In this document: piece after piece, positions 1-5,852 of the stretch
Position numbering within the stretch: position 1 is the first letter of the stretch
How the letters are laid out: every line of letters begins with the position of its first letter
DNA from: an uncultured Veillonella sp.
GTDB lineage: Bacteria > Bacillota > Negativicutes > Veillonellales > Veillonellaceae
NCBI GenBank assembly: GCA_900550455.1
Contig: URSE01000058.1
Span: 1-6,657, forward strand
DNA length: 6,657 nucleotides
Reading direction: 5' to 3'
Translations under genes and position numbers: made by a program
Notes under the pieces: generated by a model
What the model was told of the DNA's origin: nothing
The model's database searches: none
The model's input: the letters and a program-made list of their open reading frames with translations, nothing else

Positions 1-11
1 AATTCTTCCAT
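1..11 (-). CDS. Start of a divergent gene, partial, unknown product
   Basis: Only the first three codons and part of a fourth are in the window (ATG, then two Glu codons), read on the minus strand from base 11. The call rests on signals rather than protein content. An AGGAGG Shine-Dalgarno sequence (plus-strand CCTCCT at 16-21) sits 4 bases before the ATG, and a plausible minus-strand promoter lies further upstream at 81-109. The absence of a stop in three codons means nothing by itself. If real, the gene is transcribed away from the YitT-family gene and shares its regulatory region. Nothing can be said about its function. Confidence 0.4.
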
Positions 12-30
12 GCCCCCTCCTAGTGGACCA

Positions 31-59
31 TTGAATTTACCCCATGAGTGGGGTAAGAT
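31..59 (+). promoter_or_regulatory. Candidate sigma70-type promoter for the YitT-family gene
   Basis: TTGAAT at 31-36 and TAAGAT at 54-59 are separated by exactly 17 bases. Each matches four of six positions of the vegetative sigma factor consensus. A better -10-like hexamer, TATGAT, lies at 63-68 but has no correctly spaced -35. Transcription would begin near base 66 and give a leader of about 110 bases. The spacer is filled by an inverted repeat (37-56), which suggests regulation at this promoter. The assignment is by eye only. Confidence 0.35.
37..56. repeat. Inverted repeat in divergent promoter region, possible operator
   Basis: TTACCCCA at 37-44 is the exact reverse complement of TGGGGTAA at 49-56, with a four-base centre (TGAG). 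The 20-bp dyad fills the spacer of the candidate rightward promoter. It would also lie in the leader of the leftward transcript, about 16 bases before that gene's ribosome binding site. It is not a standard intrinsic terminator, because neither side has a T-run. A binding site for a dimeric regulator, or an RNA hairpin, are the plausible readings. No regulator gene is visible to pair with it. Confidence 0.5.
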
Positions 60-80
60 AACTATGATTAATACTTATTT

Positions 81-109
81 ATTATAGGAGATATCAGGAG
101 AATACGCAA
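81..109 (-). promoter_or_regulatory. Candidate minus-strand promoter for the divergent gene
   Basis: Read on the minus strand, TTGCGT (plus 109-104) is followed after 17 bases by a perfect TATAAT -10 hexamer (plus 86-81). The -35 matches only at TTG. Transcription would start near base 74 and run leftward through the dyad at 37-56 to the ATG at base 11. This supports, but does not prove, a divergent gene at the window edge. Confidence 0.4.
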
Positions 110-166
110 TTTGAGAGACCTTTTGCCAAGCTGTGGGAGAGGGTTTAGCGGCTCTTAGGTAGTCTT

Positions 167-172
167 GGGGAG
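167..172 (+). promoter_or_regulatory. Ribosome binding site selecting ATG 177
   Basis: GGGGAG ends four bases before ATG 177. An in-frame TTG at 165 would add four residues, but it overlaps this site and has no comparable Shine-Dalgarno sequence of its own. ATG 177 is therefore preferred. Confidence 0.5.
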
Positions 173-176
173 TCTT

Positions 177-1166
177 ATGGTCTTATCACCACGTTTGCAG
201 ACAATTTGCCATTATGTGTACACCTATGTGGTCATGACAGTGGGTATGGCCCTTTTCGCCTTTGGGGTGGAGTCCTTTCTTATCGCTCACCATATGGTGT
301 CGACGGGTTTCTCTGGCATAGCCATTATCATTTACTATATTAGTAACTTACCGATTGGTATGACCAATGTAGTCCTTAATATTCCAGTTCTCTTTGCAGC
401 ATGGAAGTGGCTAGGTAAGTCTTATGTGGTAGTCACTATCTACGGGACCCTTATGTCTTCCTTCTTGATTGATCTCTTTTCCTTTATGGCCCCTAAGATG
501 ATTACGCATGACCCCATTATCTCTGCTATCTTAGCGGGGATTACATCCGGCGTGGGCTTAGGATTAGTTTATCGGGTAGGTGGCAATACAGGAGGGTTGG
601 ATCCTATCGCCTTTATCGTACGCAAGTACTGGGGCTTTCAAATTGGATCCATTACTTCGGCCTTCAACTTCCTAGTCCTCATTGGCGGTGCCTTTGTGGT
701 AGGTCTAGAACCAGCTGCCTATACCTTGGTTAATGTCTTTGTTTTCGCCTATGTATCTAACCGGGTTGTGGTAGGTTTTTCCCGTCGTAAGGCGGTCTTC
801 ATCATCTCGGATAAAACCCAAGCTGTTTGTACTTGTATTATGCAGAAGATGGGCCGGGGGGCCACTATCCTCCATGGGGAGGGGGCCTATACCCATCAAC
901 CTAAACAGGTTATCTTAGCGGCGGTTAACCTTATGCAGATTGCTAAACTCAAACGCCTAGTAGAAGAGGTGGATAACAAGGCTTTTATGCTCATAACTGA
1001 TGCCAATGAAGTTATCGGTGCAGGCTTTACGCAGCCCCTGCGCAAGCACGAAAAGACCTTGGATCAAATACTGGCTGAGCAAGGGCAGCATCGTAATGTG
1101 GGATGCAATATAGATTTAGAAATTGAGGAGGAACAAGCAGACCCAATTAAAGTGTCTGATAAATAG
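177..1166 (+). CDS. YitT family membrane protein (YitT_membrane + DUF2179)
   Basis: A 329-residue integral membrane protein of the YitT family, common in Firmicutes and of unestablished biochemical function. The N-terminal two thirds hold about six hydrophobic segments, around residues 15-37, 44-57, 63-80, 84-104, 113-132 and 157-200. The family's glycine-rich signature appears as GGNTGGLDPIA at 135-145, where relatives usually read GGSTGGTD. A soluble C-terminal domain (about 205-300) matches DUF2179, with its typical ending in which a residue pair 'ITDANEVIGAGF' precedes the last helix. It ends in an acidic, low-complexity tail (about 312-329). Length is slightly above the usual 280-300 residues because of that tail. 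The start was chosen at ATG 177 rather than TTG 165 because of the ribosome binding site. No terminator is seen before pgm, 89 bases on, so co-transcription is possible. Bacteria often carry several YitT paralogues, so no gene symbol is assigned. Confidence 0.9.
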   Translation: MVLSPRLQTICHYVYTYVVMTVGMALFAFGVESFLIAHHMVSTGFSGIAIIIYYISNLPIGMTNVVLNIPVLFAAWKWLGKSYVVVTIYGTLMSSFLIDLFSFMAPKMITHDPIISAILAGITSGVGLGLVYRVGGNTGGLDPIAFIVRKYWGFQIGSITSAFNFLVLIGGAFVVGLEPAAYTLVNVFVFAYVSNRVVVGFSRRKAVFIISDKTQAVCTCIMQKMGRGATILHGEGAYTHQPKQVILAAVNLMQIAKLKRLVEEVDNKAFMLITDANEVIGAGFTQPLRKHEKTLDQILAEQGQHRNVGCNIDLEIEEEQADPIKVSDK

Positions 1167-1255
1167 GCCTTCTTGAGCTAAGTTTCTTCATTGCGACTCA
1201 TCTTTGCCTAATAAGTCTAAGAAGTATAGGAAATATAAAGGAGCAAGTAAAATCT

Positions 1256-2881
1256 ATGGCACATTCATTAGCTGGCCAGCTTGTGCGGGCAGAAGACCTC
1301 ATTCAAATCCAACCCCTGATTGATGCTTATTATGATTTAGCACCTAACCCAAAAGATAAGGACCAAGTGGTGTCCTTCGGGACCTCGGGCCACCGGGGTG
1401 TGTCCACCAAGGGAACCTTTAATGACCTACACGTGGCTTGCATAGTGCAGGCTGTTTGTGATTTGCGCCATGAATTTGGTGCTACAGGCCCTTGTTTTGT
1501 AGGTCAAGATACCCATGCCCTCTCGCAAGTAGCTTTTCAAACTGCCCTTGAGGTGTTAGCTGGGAATAAGGTGCTGGCTGCTGTGGATCAAGAAATGGGC
1601 TTTGTGCCCACACCGTCTATATCCCGTGCCATAATCCGCTATAATGAGGTTCATGAAGGTTCAGCGGATGGTCTTATTATCACGCCATCTCATAACCCTC
1701 CTGACAATGGTGGCATTAAGTACAATCCTACTAATGGGGGGCCAGCGGATACGGAGATGACAAAGCGAATCGAAGAATTGGCTAACCTCTATTTAGCGAA
1801 CTATGGAGAAGGGATTAAGCGGATTTCTGTCGATAACATCGAACCAGAGGCTCAACTAGCTTATGATTATAAGGGCCTCTATGTGGAAGAATTGGCTCAA
1901 ATTATAGATATGGATGCCATTAAGAAGGCCGGTCTTAAGGTTTTGGTCAATGGGCTGGGCGGCTCTGGGGCCCACTATTGGCAAGCTATTTCTGACCATT
2001 ATGATCTAGGTCTTACCATCATCAATGTTGACTACGACCCGACCTTCTCCTTTATGACTTATGACCATGATGGGGTAGTTCGTATGGATTGTTCTTCTCC
2101 CTATGCCATGGCAGACGTGATTAAACAAATTGGATCTTATGACTTAGCTGTGGGCAATGATCCAGACTATGACCGCTATGGTGTCGTTACTCAAGAGGGT
2201 CTCTTGAATGCCAATTACTATTTGTTGACTGCTGCAGCCTACCTTTTTGAAAGCCGCTCTTGGCCGTCACAAGTGGGTGTGGGTAAAACGGCCGTCGTTA
2301 CCTCTCAAGTGGATGCCTGGGCTCAAGAAACGGGGCGACAAGTCTACGAAGTACCGGTGGGGTTTAAATACTTCGCCCCTCTTCTCTTTGACGGAAGGAT
2401 CGGTATTGGTGGCGAGGAATCAGCAGGGGCTTCCTTCTTAAAAAAAGATGGTCACGTATGGACCACGGATAAGGATGGGATAATCATGTGCCTATTGGCC
2501 ATGGAAATGCTTGCTAAGACTGGTAAGAATCCAGCTCAAGCTTATCAACTTTTGGCAGCTCAATTGGGGCAAACTTACTTTGGCCGCATTGATGCGCCTG
2601 CTAATAAGTGGCAAAAGGCTCGCCTTAAGAGTCTGAACCTTGATGATTTGCAGACGAATAGCCTAGCGGGTGATCCTATTCTCGAGGTGAGAACTTGCTC
2701 TAGCTATGGAAAGCAGCCCCTAGGTGGCCTCAAGGTAGTCACCGCTAAGGGCTGGCTAGTGGCCCGACCATCCGGCACGGAAGACCTCTATAAAATATAT
2801 GGAGAATCATCTAAGGGTCAGGCTGGTTTAGAGGAATTGTTACAAGAAGGACAAGAATTGGTAGACAAGGCCCTTAACTAG
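1256..2881 (+). CDS. pgm: Alpha-D-glucose phosphate-specific phosphoglucomutase
   Basis: A cytoplasmic enzyme that interconverts glucose-1-phosphate and glucose-6-phosphate, feeding UDP-glucose, glycogen and surface polysaccharide synthesis. At 541 residues it is full length and close to the E. coli Pgm type (about 546) along its whole length. The N-terminal FGTSGHRG (41-48) is present. The catalytic phosphoserine loop TPSHNPP places Ser145 at the active site. The metal-binding DPDYDR loop supplies Asp302, Asp304 and Asp306. The sugar-binding GGEESAG is at 385-391 and the phosphate-binding RPSGTE at 504-509. No key residue is missing. AAAGGAG at 1237-1243 is a good ribosome binding site, but its 12-base spacing to the ATG is long; no other in-frame start lies close by. 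It may be read from the YitT-family promoter. No terminator is seen after it. Base composition matches its neighbours. Confidence 0.97.
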   Translation: MAHSLAGQLVRAEDLIQIQPLIDAYYDLAPNPKDKDQVVSFGTSGHRGVSTKGTFNDLHVACIVQAVCDLRHEFGATGPCFVGQDTHALSQVAFQTALEVLAGNKVLAAVDQEMGFVPTPSISRAIIRYNEVHEGSADGLIITPSHNPPDNGGIKYNPTNGGPADTEMTKRIEELANLYLANYGEGIKRISVDNIEPEAQLAYDYKGLYVEELAQIIDMDAIKKAGLKVLVNGLGGSGAHYWQAISDHYDLGLTIINVDYDPTFSFMTYDHDGVVRMDCSSPYAMADVIKQIGSYDLAVGNDPDYDRYGVVTQEGLLNANYYLLTAAAYLFESRSWPSQVGVGKTAVVTSQVDAWAQETGRQVYEVPVGFKYFAPLLFDGRIGIGGEESAGASFLKKDGHVWTTDKDGIIMCLLAMEMLAKTGKNPAQAYQLLAAQLGQTYFGRIDAPANKWQKARLKSLNLDDLQTNSLAGDPILEVRTCSSYGKQPLGGLKVVTAKGWLVARPSGTEDLYKIYGESSKGQAGLEELLQEGQELVDKALN

Positions 2882-2965
2882 GTGATGTTACTAGTTCATT
2901 ATATACAAAGAAAGGTCTATAGCCTAATGTCCTCTCTCCTCAGAGGGGCGGAATGACTGGGAATA

Positions 2966-2974
2966 TGATATAAT
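2966..2974 (+). promoter_or_regulatory. Extended -10 promoter for the ACT-DUF711 unit
   Basis: TGATATAAT combines a perfect TATAAT hexamer (2969-2974) with the TGN extension just upstream, the pattern that lets sigma70-type polymerase start without a good -35. At the expected -35 position (about 2946-2951) the sequence is GC-rich and unlike TTGACA, consistent with this class. Transcription would start near 2981 and give a leader of about 55 bases that contains the dyad at 2987-3004. This is the strongest promoter visible in the window. Confidence 0.6.
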
Positions 2975-2986
2975 TGTTCTGTATAC

Positions 2987-3004
2987 AAGCTAGAGATCTA
3001 GCTT
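2987..3004. repeat. 18-bp inverted repeat in the leader of the ACT-DUF711 unit
   Basis: AAGCTAGA at 2987-2994 is the exact reverse complement of TCTAGCTT at 2997-3004, with only GA between. It begins about six bases after the predicted transcription start and ends 16 bases before the ribosome binding site (CAGGAG, 3021-3026). No T-run follows, so it is not an intrinsic terminator. An operator for a dimeric repressor fits the position best. As RNA it could form a seven-pair hairpin with a four-base loop. Confidence 0.55.
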
Positions 3005-3035
3005 AGGAGTCTAAATTTTACAGGAGTAGAGAACT

Positions 3036-3305
3036 ATGAAACTCGTAATCACCGTAGTAGGGGTTGACCGCGTCGGTATTATCGCCGGTGTAGCAAACGT
3101 ATTGGCTGAAAAAAATGTAAATATTGTGTCTATCAACCAAACGATTATGGATGGCTTCTTTAACATGATTATGATGACTGAGGCCGACGATTCTGTAGTT
3201 CTCGAAGATGTACAAGCCGCCTTGTCTCAATTGGGACAAGAACTAGGCGTTGAAATTCGAGCACAACATGCTTCTATCTTTACCGCTATGCACCGTATAG
3301 GTTAA
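3036..3305 (+). CDS. ACT domain protein, UPF0237 family
   Basis: An 89-residue protein that is essentially one ACT domain, the small ligand-binding fold common in amino-acid-responsive regulation. It matches the UPF0237 family at full length. The N-terminal strand and glycine turn read VVGVDRVGIIAGV (7-19), the middle has NIVSINQTIMDGFFNMIMM (29-47), and the conserved end is AMHRIG (84-89). There is no signal peptide or membrane segment, so it should be cytoplasmic. CAGGAG lies nine bases before the ATG. Its TAA stop overlaps the ribosome binding site of the DUF711 gene, so translation of the two is probably coupled. The pair is commonly found together, which suggests the ACT protein controls or assembles with the DUF711 protein; that is inference, and the ligand is unknown to me. 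Confidence 0.93.
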   Translation: MKLVITVVGVDRVGIIAGVANVLAEKNVNIVSINQTIMDGFFNMIMMTEADDSVVLEDVQAALSQLGQELGVEIRAQHASIFTAMHRIG

Positions 3306-3315
3306 GGAGGAGCTT

Positions 3316-4674
3316 ATGTTATCCATTGAAAATATCCTTGAAACCAATCGCATGATCAAGGACAACAAACTTGATGTGCGTACGATAACCATGGGTATTA
3401 GCCTCTTGGAATGTACTCATTCCGATGGTAAGGTTCTGGCTGATCGCATTTATGACCGGATTACATCCGAAGCGGAAAATTTGGTTAAGACCGGGGAAGA
3501 TATCGAACGGGAACTAGGAATTCCTATCATCAATAAACGGGTGTCCGTTACACCTATTTCCTTGGTAGCTGCTGGTTCCGACCTGACTAACTATGTGTCC
3601 CTTGCAGAGGCTATGGATCGTGCTGCTAAGACAGTAGGGGTTAACTTTATTGGTGGTTTCTCAGCCCTTGTAACTAAAGGGACAACTAAGTCCGATAAGA
3701 TTTTGATTGACTCCATCCCAGAAGCTTTGGCTACGACGGATATCGTATGCTCCTCTGTAGGGGTAGGATCTACCAAGACCGGTATCAATATGGATGCAGT
3801 TCGCAAGATGGGGGAAATCGTAAAACAAACTGCTGATTTAACAGCGGATAATGACGCTTTGGGCTGTGCTAAATTAGTTATTTTCTGCAATCCAGTAGAA
3901 GATAATCCCTTTATGGCAGGTGCTTTCTTCGGTGTAACAGAAGGAGATTCCGCTATTTCGGTGGGCGTTTCTGGACCAGGCGTTGTGAAAGCAGCCTTAG
4001 AAGAAGTACGAGGCGAACCATTTGATGTCGTGGCGGAAACCATTAAACGGACGGCCTTTAAGATTACCCGGGTAGGTCAATTGGTTGCTCAAGAAGCTTC
4101 CCGCCGTTTAAATAAACCCTTTGGCATCATCGACTTATCCTTGGCGCCAACTCCAGCGGTGGGCGACTCAGTTGCTCATGTTTTGGAAGAAATGGGTTTG
4201 ACTTCTTGTGGTTGCCATGGTACTACAGCAGCTTTGGCCCTTTTGAATGACGCAGTTAAAAAGGGCGGTCTCATGGCTTCCTCCCATGTAGGTGGTCTCT
4301 CTGGCGCCTTCATCCCTGTATCGGAAGATGCAGGCATGATTGATGCCGTATCCTGTGGCTCCCTCTCCTTGGATAAGTTGGAAGCTATGACTTGTGTTTG
4401 TTCCGTAGGTCTGGATATGATTGCTATCCCTGGTGATACATCGGCAGCTACGATTTCCGGAATCATCGCCGATGAGTCCGCTATTGGTATGATTAACAAT
4501 AAGACAACAGCAGTTCGCGTTATTCCTGTACCGGGCAAGGGTGTAGGGGACGTGGTTGAGTTTGGTGGTCTCTTGGGCTATGCGCCAATCATTGAAGTCT
4601 CCCCATATTCTTGCGAAGAATTCATCGCACGGGGTGGTCGGATTCCTGCGCCAATTCGTAGCCTGACTAACTAA
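3316..4674 (+). CDS. PFL family protein (DUF711/UPF0210)
   Basis: A 452-residue cytoplasmic protein of the DUF711/UPF0210 family, called 'PFL family' because its barrel fold resembles pyruvate formate-lyase. I know of no settled biochemical activity. It is full length, from the N-terminal ILETNRMI (7-14) to the typical end GGRIPAPIRS (440-449). Cysteines occur at 33, 145, 184, 191, 298, 300, 347, 360, 362 and 433. The clusters SCGCHGT (297-303) and CVC (360-362) look like metal- or catalysis-competent sites. I do not see the RVxGY glycyl-radical motif of true formate lyases, so radical chemistry should not be assumed. AAGGAGG (3304-3310) overlaps the stop of the ACT gene and sits five bases before the ATG. 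The pair has its own promoter and ends at the terminator after 4674. All arginines use CGN codons, which contrasts with wecB downstream. Confidence 0.93.
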   Translation: MLSIENILETNRMIKDNKLDVRTITMGISLLECTHSDGKVLADRIYDRITSEAENLVKTGEDIERELGIPIINKRVSVTPISLVAAGSDLTNYVSLAEAMDRAAKTVGVNFIGGFSALVTKGTTKSDKILIDSIPEALATTDIVCSSVGVGSTKTGINMDAVRKMGEIVKQTADLTADNDALGCAKLVIFCNPVEDNPFMAGAFFGVTEGDSAISVGVSGPGVVKAALEEVRGEPFDVVAETIKRTAFKITRVGQLVAQEASRRLNKPFGIIDLSLAPTPAVGDSVAHVLEEMGLTSCGCHGTTAALALLNDAVKKGGLMASSHVGGLSGAFIPVSEDAGMIDAVSCGSLSLDKLEAMTCVCSVGLDMIAIPGDTSAATISGIIADESAIGMINNKTTAVRVIPVPGKGVGDVVEFGGLLGYAPIIEVSPYSCEEFIARGGRIPAPIRSLTN

Positions 4675-4686
4675 TGATATCCTTAT

Positions 4687-4737
4687 CGTATGGCCAATTT
4701 TCGACCAGAAAATTGGTCATGCGTTTTCTTGCCTTTT
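4687..4737 (+). terminator. Intrinsic terminator of the ACT-DUF711 unit
   Basis: Arms at 4687-4702 and 4708-4723 pair over 16 positions (14 Watson-Crick, two G-U) around the five-base loop GACCA. The core CCAATTTTC / GAAAATTGG is perfect over nine pairs. The stem is followed at once by TTTTCTT and then another TTTT at 4734-4737. It begins 12 bases after the DUF711 stop. The minus strand has no T-run after the stem, so it works rightward only. It stands between DUF711 and the sugar-phosphate transferase, making the latter a separate unit or one reached by read-through. Confidence 0.85.
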
Positions 4738-4753
4738 ATCCTATTTGTTTCTG

Positions 4754-4760
4754 AAGGAGG
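4754..4760 (+). promoter_or_regulatory. Ribosome binding site fixing the start at ATG 4768
   Basis: AAGGAGG, a perfect anti-16S match, ends seven bases before ATG 4768. A longer in-frame reading from ATG 4690 would begin inside the terminator stem, has no such site, and would add 26 residues foreign to the family. The 4768 start is therefore strongly preferred. Confidence 0.9.
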
Positions 4761-4767
4761 CAATCCC

Positions 4768-5835
4768 ATGTTGGATTATCCTATCGTGGCCTATGTGATA
4801 GCCTTTGCTATTGGCTTAGTAATCACCTTTGCAACGACCCCATTGGTCAGCAGGTTGGCGGTAAAAATTGGAGCCATTGATAAACCAGATGCCCGTAAGG
4901 TACATCACGGTGCTATTCCCCGCCTAGGGGGGTTAGCCATATTTGCTGGTTATATCATTTCACTGGTTTACTGCTTCCCGGCTAGCCAAATGCATGAACT
5001 TCTAGGCTTGGTTCTGGGGACTTGTATCTTGGTAGCCGTGGGCATTTGGGACGATGTGAAACAAATTGAGCCAAAAACTAAGCTCATGGGGCAGATCATC
5101 GCGGCAGCTGTCCTTTGTGCCTATGGGATCCGAGTGGACTTTCTTAGCCTGCCTGGAGGGGGCACCCTCTTCCTCCATTATTGGTCTGTGCCACTGACTA
5201 TCTTTTGGATTGTAGGCTTTACCAATATTGTTAATCTCATTGATGGTTTAGATGGTTTGGCCGCTGGTATTTCTGGCATTGCCTGCCTCGTTGTTTCCGT
5301 TGTCCTCATCTCTATGGGACAATACACTTGCGGTGTGGCAGCTTTGGGATTGGCAGGGGCTATTTGTGGGTTTCTTCCTTATAACTTCAACCCTGCTAAG
5401 ATTTTTATGGGAGATACAGGGTCTATGCTCTTAGGCTATACGGTGGCGGCCATTTCCGTTATGGGCGTTGTTAAGACAGCTGCTGTAGCCGCTTTGGCCG
5501 TGCCGGCTATCGTTTTGGGCCTACCGATTCTGGATACCCTCTTTGCTATTGTCCGTCGGAAGATTTCTGGACGTCCTATCTTTAAACCAGATAAGGGCCA
5601 TGTTCATCACCGCCTCTTGGCGCAAGGCCTTTCGCAAAAACAAGCGGTCCTCATGATGTATGCTGTTACAGCCTTCCTCGGTGGTGTGGCTGTGGTCGTA
5701 GCAGAAGTAAATGCTTGGGTAGGGGCCGTCTTGGTCTTGGTCCTCTTCCTTGCCTCCATCGTTGTGGCTCGTCGCCTTGGTGTTATCGCACGCACTGATG
5801 CGACAGCTCATCCTTTGGATCCTAAGAAAAAGTAA
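4768..5835 (+). CDS. Polyprenyl-phosphate GlcNAc-1-phosphate transferase (WecA/TagO-like, MraY family)
   Basis: A 355-residue multi-pass membrane enzyme of the GT4 (MraY/WecA) family. It moves a HexNAc-1-phosphate from a UDP-sugar to undecaprenyl phosphate on the cytoplasmic face, the first step of many teichoic acid, O-antigen and capsule pathways. Numbered from ATG 4768, the family motifs appear in order: RKVHHGAIPRLGG (43-55), the Mg-binding Asp pair in WDD (Asp95-Asp96), NLIDGLDGLAAG (156-167), FMGDTGSM (213-220) and the HVHHR loop (278-282). About ten hydrophobic segments are visible, and the end is a basic tail. WecA and TagO types cannot be told apart from sequence alone, so no symbol is given; MraY itself is unlikely given the wecB neighbour. 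wecB starts 17 bases after the stop, so the two probably form an operon. No good promoter is seen after the terminator; a weak TTGGTC (4713-4718) and TATCCT (4737-4742) pair, 18 bases apart, is possible. Confidence 0.93.
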   Translation: MLDYPIVAYVIAFAIGLVITFATTPLVSRLAVKIGAIDKPDARKVHHGAIPRLGGLAIFAGYIISLVYCFPASQMHELLGLVLGTCILVAVGIWDDVKQIEPKTKLMGQIIAAAVLCAYGIRVDFLSLPGGGTLFLHYWSVPLTIFWIVGFTNIVNLIDGLDGLAAGISGIACLVVSVVLISMGQYTCGVAALGLAGAICGFLPYNFNPAKIFMGDTGSMLLGYTVAAISVMGVVKTAAVAALAVPAIVLGLPILDTLFAIVRRKISGRPIFKPDKGHVHHRLLAQGLSQKQAVLMMYAVTAFLGGVAVVVAEVNAWVGAVLVLVLFLASIVVARRLGVIARTDATAHPLDPKKK

Positions 5836-5852
5836 TTGCTAAGGAGATTTAT

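Noticed and set aside
1..87. Open plus-strand frame 1 from the window start to TAG at 85-87, as the tail of an upstream gene
   Set aside because: The implied peptide is proline-rich at first and then featureless, matches no family end I recognise, and overlaps the promoter-like elements and the dyad. A 29-codon open stretch at an edge is likely by chance.
111..158. A 15-residue leader peptide from TTG 111 with CAGGAG at 95-100
   Set aside because: It has a plausible ribosome binding site but a weak start codon and 10-base spacing. It shows no run of regulatory codons or following attenuator hairpin.
2440..2446. Run of seven A in pgm as a programmed frameshift site
   Set aside because: The in-frame reading gives the conserved GASFLKKDG stretch and the protein continues normally to the family's C-terminal motifs.
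2931..2946. Inverted repeat CCTCT...AGAGG as a pgm terminator
   Set aside because: The stem is only five pairs and is followed by GGCGG rather than a T-run, so it does not meet intrinsic terminator criteria.
3221..3240. Near-perfect 20-bp hairpin inside the ACT gene (CTTGTCTC / GGGACAAG around AATT)
   Set aside because: It lies in coding sequence that fits the family protein and has no T-run or contact with a ribosome binding site. Most likely chance, though comparing synonymous sites in relatives could test it.
3591..4043. Minus-strand open frame of 150 codons opposite DUF711, and similar ones at 4176-4538 and 5521-5811
   Set aside because: They lie wholly opposite well-supported genes, have low-complexity translations rich in Ser, Thr, Pro and Ala or Asp and His, and lack ribosome binding sites or family resemblance. 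They are shadows of the real genes.
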